Part shown: positions 16,517 to 20,074 of the stretch, in pieces | Numbering within the stretch: the stretch's first letter is position 1 | How the letters are laid out: each line of letters begins with the position of its first letter | Assembly: GCA_050299435.1 (NCBI GenBank) | Contig: JBNKVX010000061.1 | Coordinates: 1-20,074, forward strand | DNA length: 20,074 bases | Direction of reading: 5' to 3' | Origin: 1162T-S-0a-05 sp050299435 | Lineage (GTDB): Bacteria; Pseudomonadota; Gammaproteobacteria; Pseudomonadales; Cellvibrionaceae | Translations under genes and position numbers: made by a program | The notes under the pieces: model-generated | What the model saw: the letters and a program-made list of their open reading frames with translations, nothing else | The model's database searches: none | What the model was told of the DNA's origin: nothing

Positions 16517-18373
16517 TTAGAAAGGCTCAAACCCTTCATCGATATTTAGTTTGATTCTCCCTGTATAACCTGGCAAACGCAACTCTTGTGAATCTATCGT
16601 AATCTGCGCTTCATCAATCAAATCTACGCCAAATTCGTAAATAGGGTTTAATTTGCCTTTATCTGCTTCCCCTAAATAGTTTTGAGTTTTTTCGCGCACT
16701 TGCTCTCGTTTAGCTGTCCAATCACGAAGTCTTTTCTTTTCGAAGCGTTTTTCAAAGTACTTTTCAACCACTTTGGGAGAAAATACCGTCGCAGTCGCAT
16801 TATTTCCGCCAAAGCCCTTGGAATTTAGAAAAGCTACCAAAGTATTTTCTGCTCCTAAGGCTAAATCTTCATTCGACATTTGCAGGTGCTCAGCAAAAAC
16901 ATCTTCTGCGATACCGTCAATCGTTTTTATACCCGGCAAAATACCCTGATTAAACACACCAAGACTGGCAATTAATTGGTCGCCGCTGGCGGGCCCTAGA
17001 GAATGGCCCACGAAGGCTTTCACTGCAGCGACTGGCCAATTCTGAATACCAAAGGCCTTTGCCATTTCATCCAGAATTTTTGATTCAGTCACACGGTTTT
17101 GTGGTGTGCTAGAGCCGTGTGCTTGAACAAAACTTTGTTTTCGTAACACCTCTTCACCCACTAGGGCACGCGTCAAGCCCAGAGCCTTACCCATGGTGAT
17201 ATAGTTGCCCGCACCTGGCGCTGAAATAGATTTTTTATGACCATCTGCATTGATGTACACCCCAGGTACCGCGGCATAAATTTCTGCACCGGTTTCAATC
17301 GCCAGATCTTCGGACATTAAAACCACAAACTGTCCTGACTCGCCCAGGGTAAAACCACAGTTATCGCCAAAAGGTCGGCTAGCTCTACGGTAATTGGGCA
17401 GCTCACTCAAGCCCAGGTTATCGAGCTTTCTCAAATCTGCATCCGTGGCCAAAGCGCTCATTGCGGCATAGCCGTCCATCACTTCTGGAATCAATGGCGC
17501 TTCTGTACTGCCCACCACAACAACTTTTCGTTTGCCACTGCGTATTTCTTCAACGCCCAAACGCAAGTTGTATAAAAATGTCGCACAAGCTCCCGTCACC
17601 CCACTCGTGCAGCCTACGCTCCCCAATACATAGGCATTTACGAAGTCCGCAGGCATGGTATTCAAGCCTAGAGCCAACTGTTTTGAGGTCGCTCGACCAG
17701 CTCGAAAACGCGCTGACAACATGCCACCAAAACCATTTTGATCCAATTGACTCATCACACTGCTGCTGTATACCGCAACATCATCAGGATCAATCTTGTC
17801 GAGGATAGATTTCCACTCAATGCCCATGCACTTGACCGCATCCGAGGCTCCCAAAATGGCGAGTTGCAAACCGCGTGGGTGGTGTAGTGATCTATAGTGG
17901 GATGCCGGATCAAATCCTGTGGGCAGTTGCCCGGCAGCCTGGATAGCCATGCTCTCAAAGGTATCCAGTAGTACCTGCTGCTTATCGCTGATATGCACCT
18001 GCAGGTTTTTACCCTCTTCATCCAATGGGCTTAATTGCCAGTTCTCCGGAATTTCAGTGGGTAAATCACGCCTTGAAACGGTAAAACTCACGGGTGAGCT
18101 CTTATCTCCACCCAAGGCAATTCTGCGGCTTGCAGGCGTTCTATCAGCATCAAAATGTGCTGCTTCTATGCGCCTTACCAAGGTTCCATTCAGCACTTGA
18201 GCTTCATCAGCAGTGGATAAGCCCATCAACGCAGCTAGACCTTCAACTGTCGATTTCCGTTCTCCGGTATTTAGGCTTTCAAAAACCATACGCTTATAGG
18301 ACTGAAAACCAGAACTGCGACCGGCGGCGTTAAAACCACCAAAACCAACAATTAAGGGCAAGACAGAAGACAT
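16517..18373 (-). CDS. fabY: FabY-like beta-ketoacyl-ACP synthase
   Basis: Thiolase-fold condensing enzyme. The length (618 residues), the N-terminal opening VGFGGFNAAGRSSGFQSYKR and the long C-terminal extension resemble FabY of Pseudomonas aeruginosa (PA5174), which condenses acetyl-CoA with malonyl-ACP to start fatty-acid synthesis in place of FabH. Catalytic residues fit the Cys-His-His class: Cys263 in GACATFLYNLRLGVEEIRSG, His419 in VQAHGSSTPQNR, Lys452 and His457 in VKAFVGHSLGPASGDQ, and the glycine-rich NSKGFGGNNA (518-526). Residues 1-180 form an extra N-terminal region before the synthase core, and 535-618 a charged tail. The start ATG at 18371-18373 has a weak ribosome site. It is followed after 52 nt by the XRE-cupin gene and is divergent from an AraC-type regulator across 119 nt. 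Family assignment is firm; the exact FabY role is from recalled similarity. Confidence 0.82.
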   Translation of the reverse strand: MSSVLPLIVGFGGFNAAGRSSGFQSYKRMVFESLNTGERKSTVEGLAALMGLSTADEAQVLNGTLVRRIEAAHFDADRTPASRRIALGGDKSSPVSFTVSRRDLPTEIPENWQLSPLDEEGKNLQVHISDKQQVLLDTFESMAIQAAGQLPTGFDPASHYRSLHHPRGLQLAILGASDAVKCMGIEWKSILDKIDPDDVAVYSSSVMSQLDQNGFGGMLSARFRAGRATSKQLALGLNTMPADFVNAYVLGSVGCTSGVTGACATFLYNLRLGVEEIRSGKRKVVVVGSTEAPLIPEVMDGYAAMSALATDADLRKLDNLGLSELPNYRRASRPFGDNCGFTLGESGQFVVLMSEDLAIETGAEIYAAVPGVYINADGHKKSISAPGAGNYITMGKALGLTRALVGEEVLRKQSFVQAHGSSTPQNRVTESKILDEMAKAFGIQNWPVAAVKAFVGHSLGPASGDQLIASLGVFNQGILPGIKTIDGIAEDVFAEHLQMSNEDLALGAENTLVAFLNSKGFGGNNATATVFSPKVVEKYFEKRFEKKRLRDWTAKREQVREKTQNYLGEADKGKLNPIYEFGVDLIDEAQITIDSQELRLPGYTGRIKLNIDEGFEPF

Positions 18374-18412
18374 CGGGATTACTCAATTCGGTGTGTACTC
18401 GCAGTTTAAGTG

Positions 18413-18462
18413 GGCTGCCAGCCGAAATGTTTGGTCTGTTAAGCCATCTATAGGGGTATAAT
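18413..18462. promoter_or_regulatory. Divergent fabY/araC-type promoter region with palindrome
   Basis: On the plus strand a perfect TATAAT (18457-18462) lies 31 nt before the AraC-type ATG. No good -35 is present (the best at 17 nt is GTCTGT), as is common for activator-dependent promoters. On the minus strand TATAGA (plus 18447-18452) is a possible fabY -10, only 4 nt from the plus-strand -10. An 11-nt palindrome GGCTG-C-CAGCC lies at 18413-18423. The layout suggests shared control of the two divergent genes. Confidence 0.45.
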
Positions 18463-18492
18463 CAGCCATTTGATCCGAAGGGCCAAAAACCG

Positions 18493-19488
18493 ATGTTAAA
18501 AGTGAGTTTTGTCATATGTGAAAACATGTTGAGCACCAGTGTGACCCTACCGTTGGAGCAGCTGAAAACAGCCAGTAGCCTTGCCCGTGCCCACAAGCTT
18601 TATGGAAGAAGGCAAAAATTACTGGACGTAAAACTGGTTTCGCAAAATGGAAATGCTGTCACCTGCCATTCTGGCCTTTCTTTGCAAGCAGACTGTGCGA
18701 TTGATGAGATTTATGATACTGACATCATTTACCTGCCCGCTTTGTGGCGCAATCCACTTCCACAATTGAGAGCAAATGCTGCAATACCAGATTGGTTACA
18801 TAAACATCATGAGCAAGGCGCTATTTTGGCCGGAGTCAGCACAGGCTGTTATTTTCTAGCCGAAGCGGGGCTTCTTAACAACAAACCCGCTACAACCCAC
18901 TGGCACTATTTCGATCAATTCAAAAAACGCTATCCACAAATCGACTTAAAAAGAAAATATTTTATTACCAAAGCGGGCAACATCTATTGTACTGGCAGCG
19001 TTAACTCTTTAGCTGATCTGACGATGCATTTTATTCAGCGTTATTTTTCCAAAGACATTGCGACACATGTTGAACGTCACTTTTTCCACGAAATTCGTGC
19101 CGCTTACGGGGGCTCCCGCTCTTTTATTGAAATGGAATCGGCACACCCTGACGAAGATATCGTGCGTGCACAAATCTGGATGCAAGACAATTTTGATCAG
19201 GAAATTAAAGTCGGCGAACTCGCTGCAAAATACCAAATGAGCACACGTAATTTTAATCGTCGTTTCAAAGCGGCCACAGGGAAAACACCCATTGCCTATA
19301 TACAACACGTGCGCATTGAAAATGCAAAAGAATTATTACAAACAAGTAATCTGAACGTTGCACAAGTTATGCACCAAATCGGCTACTCTGATGCAAAATA
19401 TTTTAATCTGTTGTTTAAAAAAGAATTGGGGCTAACACCCAGTCAATATCGAACTACAGTTCGCGCCAAATTATTCAGCGTGCAGTAA
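18493..19488 (+). CDS. GlxA-family AraC-type transcriptional regulator with DJ-1/PfpI-like domain
   Basis: Transcription factor with an N-terminal class I glutamine-amidotransferase-like (DJ-1/PfpI) sensor domain (about 3-185) and a C-terminal AraC double helix-turn-helix (about 226-322: VGELAAKYQMSTRNFNRRFK, then VAQVMHQIGYSDAKYFNLLFKKELGLTPSQYR). At 331 residues it is typical for the GlxA group. In the nucleophile-elbow segment GVSTGCYFLAEAGLL (114-128) the usual Cys of xxCTG is Ser116, so the domain probably binds a ligand rather than catalysing. The start ATG at 18493 follows a perfect TATAAT by 31 nt and an AAGGG ribosome site with longish spacing. It is divergent from the fabY-like gene, and AraC-type regulators often control their divergent neighbour, so fabY is a candidate target. 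Its last 14 nt overlap the methyltransferase gene on the other strand. Confidence 0.9.
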   Translation: MLKVSFVICENMLSTSVTLPLEQLKTASSLARAHKLYGRRQKLLDVKLVSQNGNAVTCHSGLSLQADCAIDEIYDTDIIYLPALWRNPLPQLRANAAIPDWLHKHHEQGAILAGVSTGCYFLAEAGLLNNKPATTHWHYFDQFKKRYPQIDLKRKYFITKAGNIYCTGSVNSLADLTMHFIQRYFSKDIATHVERHFFHEIRAAYGGSRSFIEMESAHPDEDIVRAQIWMQDNFDQEIKVGELAAKYQMSTRNFNRRFKAATGKTPIAYIQHVRIENAKELLQTSNLNVAQVMHQIGYSDAKYFNLLFKKELGLTPSQYRTTVRAKLFSVQ

Positions 19489-20074
19489 GCGGTTTTTTGA
19501 AAATAAAAGCATCGTTTGCCACTCGCTTCCACTCAGCATTCCAACGCTTGGCGAGATAATTTAAGGTCGCTTCGGAATAAAACAAAATGTGTGTTGGATC
19601 ATTTTTATAATGCCAATGTGAAAAGGCCTCTTTATCCGATACCAGTTTTGTCATTACACCCAAATAACCACCCGGTTTCAACAAAGACCAAAGTGTTACC
19701 AAGCTTTGCTCCGGATCACGTAAATGTTCAAAAACTTCCGTTGCCGTTATAAATTCATAGCGCTGATCTAAACTCTGAGTATCAGGAAAATAAAAGGGAT
19801 CGTACAGAGCCATCCTCCAGCCCAGCTCCTCAAACATTAACGACAAGGTTGGCCCAGGCCCACAGCCAAAATCCAATCCATAATCAGCAGCTTGCAATTT
19901 TTTCGATAAAGGCAAAACTATCCGATTGAGAAAATTTCGATAGGCCTTATCATTCGGTATATTTTGATGTTTATCGTACTCTTCCCGCTCCCGCTCAATG
20001 TCAACATGCCACTCACTCGGCACAAAAACCAGGTCACAACGATTACACTGTCGGTAAGCACGTTTTGCATCCGA
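19475..20074 (-). CDS. Class I SAM-dependent methyltransferase with N-terminal zinc-ribbon, 5'-truncated by window edge
   Basis: Methyltransferase of unknown substrate. The frame stays open to the window edge: upstream of a GTG at 20021-20023, 17 more in-frame codons read ...YRQCNRCDLVFVPSEWH. This is the second CxxC half of a zinc-ribbon typical of this family, so the GTG is internal and the true start is outside the window. Seen: SAM motif I LDFGCGPGPTLSLMFEELG, acidic residue in MALYDPFYFPD, TATEVFEHLRDPEQSL, and LLKPGGYLGVMTKL. C-terminal segments SHWHYKNDPTHILFYSEATL are characteristic of a small conserved bacterial family that I know only as class I methyltransferases. The visible part is 199 residues. 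The gene ends inside the 3' end of the AraC-type gene (14-nt tail-to-tail overlap). Confidence 0.88.
   Translation of the reverse strand, partial: SDAKRAYRQCNRCDLVFVPSEWHVDIEREREEYDKHQNIPNDKAYRNFLNRIVLPLSKKLQAADYGLDFGCGPGPTLSLMFEELGWRMALYDPFYFPDTQSLDQRYEFITATEVFEHLRDPEQSLVTLWSLLKPGGYLGVMTKLVSDKEAFSHWHYKNDPTHILFYSEATLNYLAKRWNAEWKRVANDAFIFKKPLTAR

Noticed and set aside
20021..20023. GTG as start of a 182-residue methyltransferase
   Set aside because: In-frame upstream codons encode a CxxC and a conserved LVFVPSEWH junction up to the window edge, so the GTG is internal.

Overview
The window is a gene-dense stretch of chromosome from a gammaproteobacterium. Base composition is moderately AT-leaning, and the gene order and protein types fit a marine Cellvibrionales/Pseudomonas-like lineage. 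That placement is inference from gene content: tig-clpP-clpX-lon-hupB-ppiD is in classic gammaproteobacterial order, and a long FabY-type ketoacyl synthase is present. There is no phage, transposase, CRISPR or plasmid gene. Most of the window is conserved housekeeping DNA.

Left part (1-3250): the C-terminal four-fifths of trmA (tRNA m5U54 methyltransferase, cut by the window edge) converges on rmuC. murI (glutamate racemase) is divergent from rmuC and converges on ppiD. Middle (3264-12169, all minus strand): reading in the direction of transcription there is tRNA-Leu(UAG), tig, clpP, clpX, lon, hupB and ppiD, a protein-folding, proteolysis and nucleoid block. tRNA-Leu ends only 19 nt before tig. 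clpP has a good heat-shock-like promoter, clpX a candidate extended -10 with an inverted repeat, and hupB a good sigma70-like promoter. Clear intrinsic terminators follow clpX and hupB.

Right part (12335-20074): read on the minus strand there is a FabY-like ketoacyl-ACP synthase, an XRE-cupin regulator, fadB and fadA. This is a co-linear cluster that pairs a fatty-acid synthesis initiator with the beta-oxidation complex, with a probable ligand-sensing repressor between them. Divergent from fabY is a GlxA-type AraC regulator whose amidotransferase-like domain has Ser at the usual nucleophilic Cys position. Its 3' end overlaps, tail to tail, the 3' end of a zinc-ribbon class I methyltransferase truncated by the window edge.

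I see no convincing entirely new system. The best leads are the fabY/XRE-cupin/fadBA cluster with its two regulators and palindromes, and the tRNA-Leu-tig linkage that leaves no room for a separate tig promoter. No gene-free stretch exceeds 300 bases; the longest is clpP-clpX (9579-9852), where I see only the candidate clpX promoter and inverted repeat.
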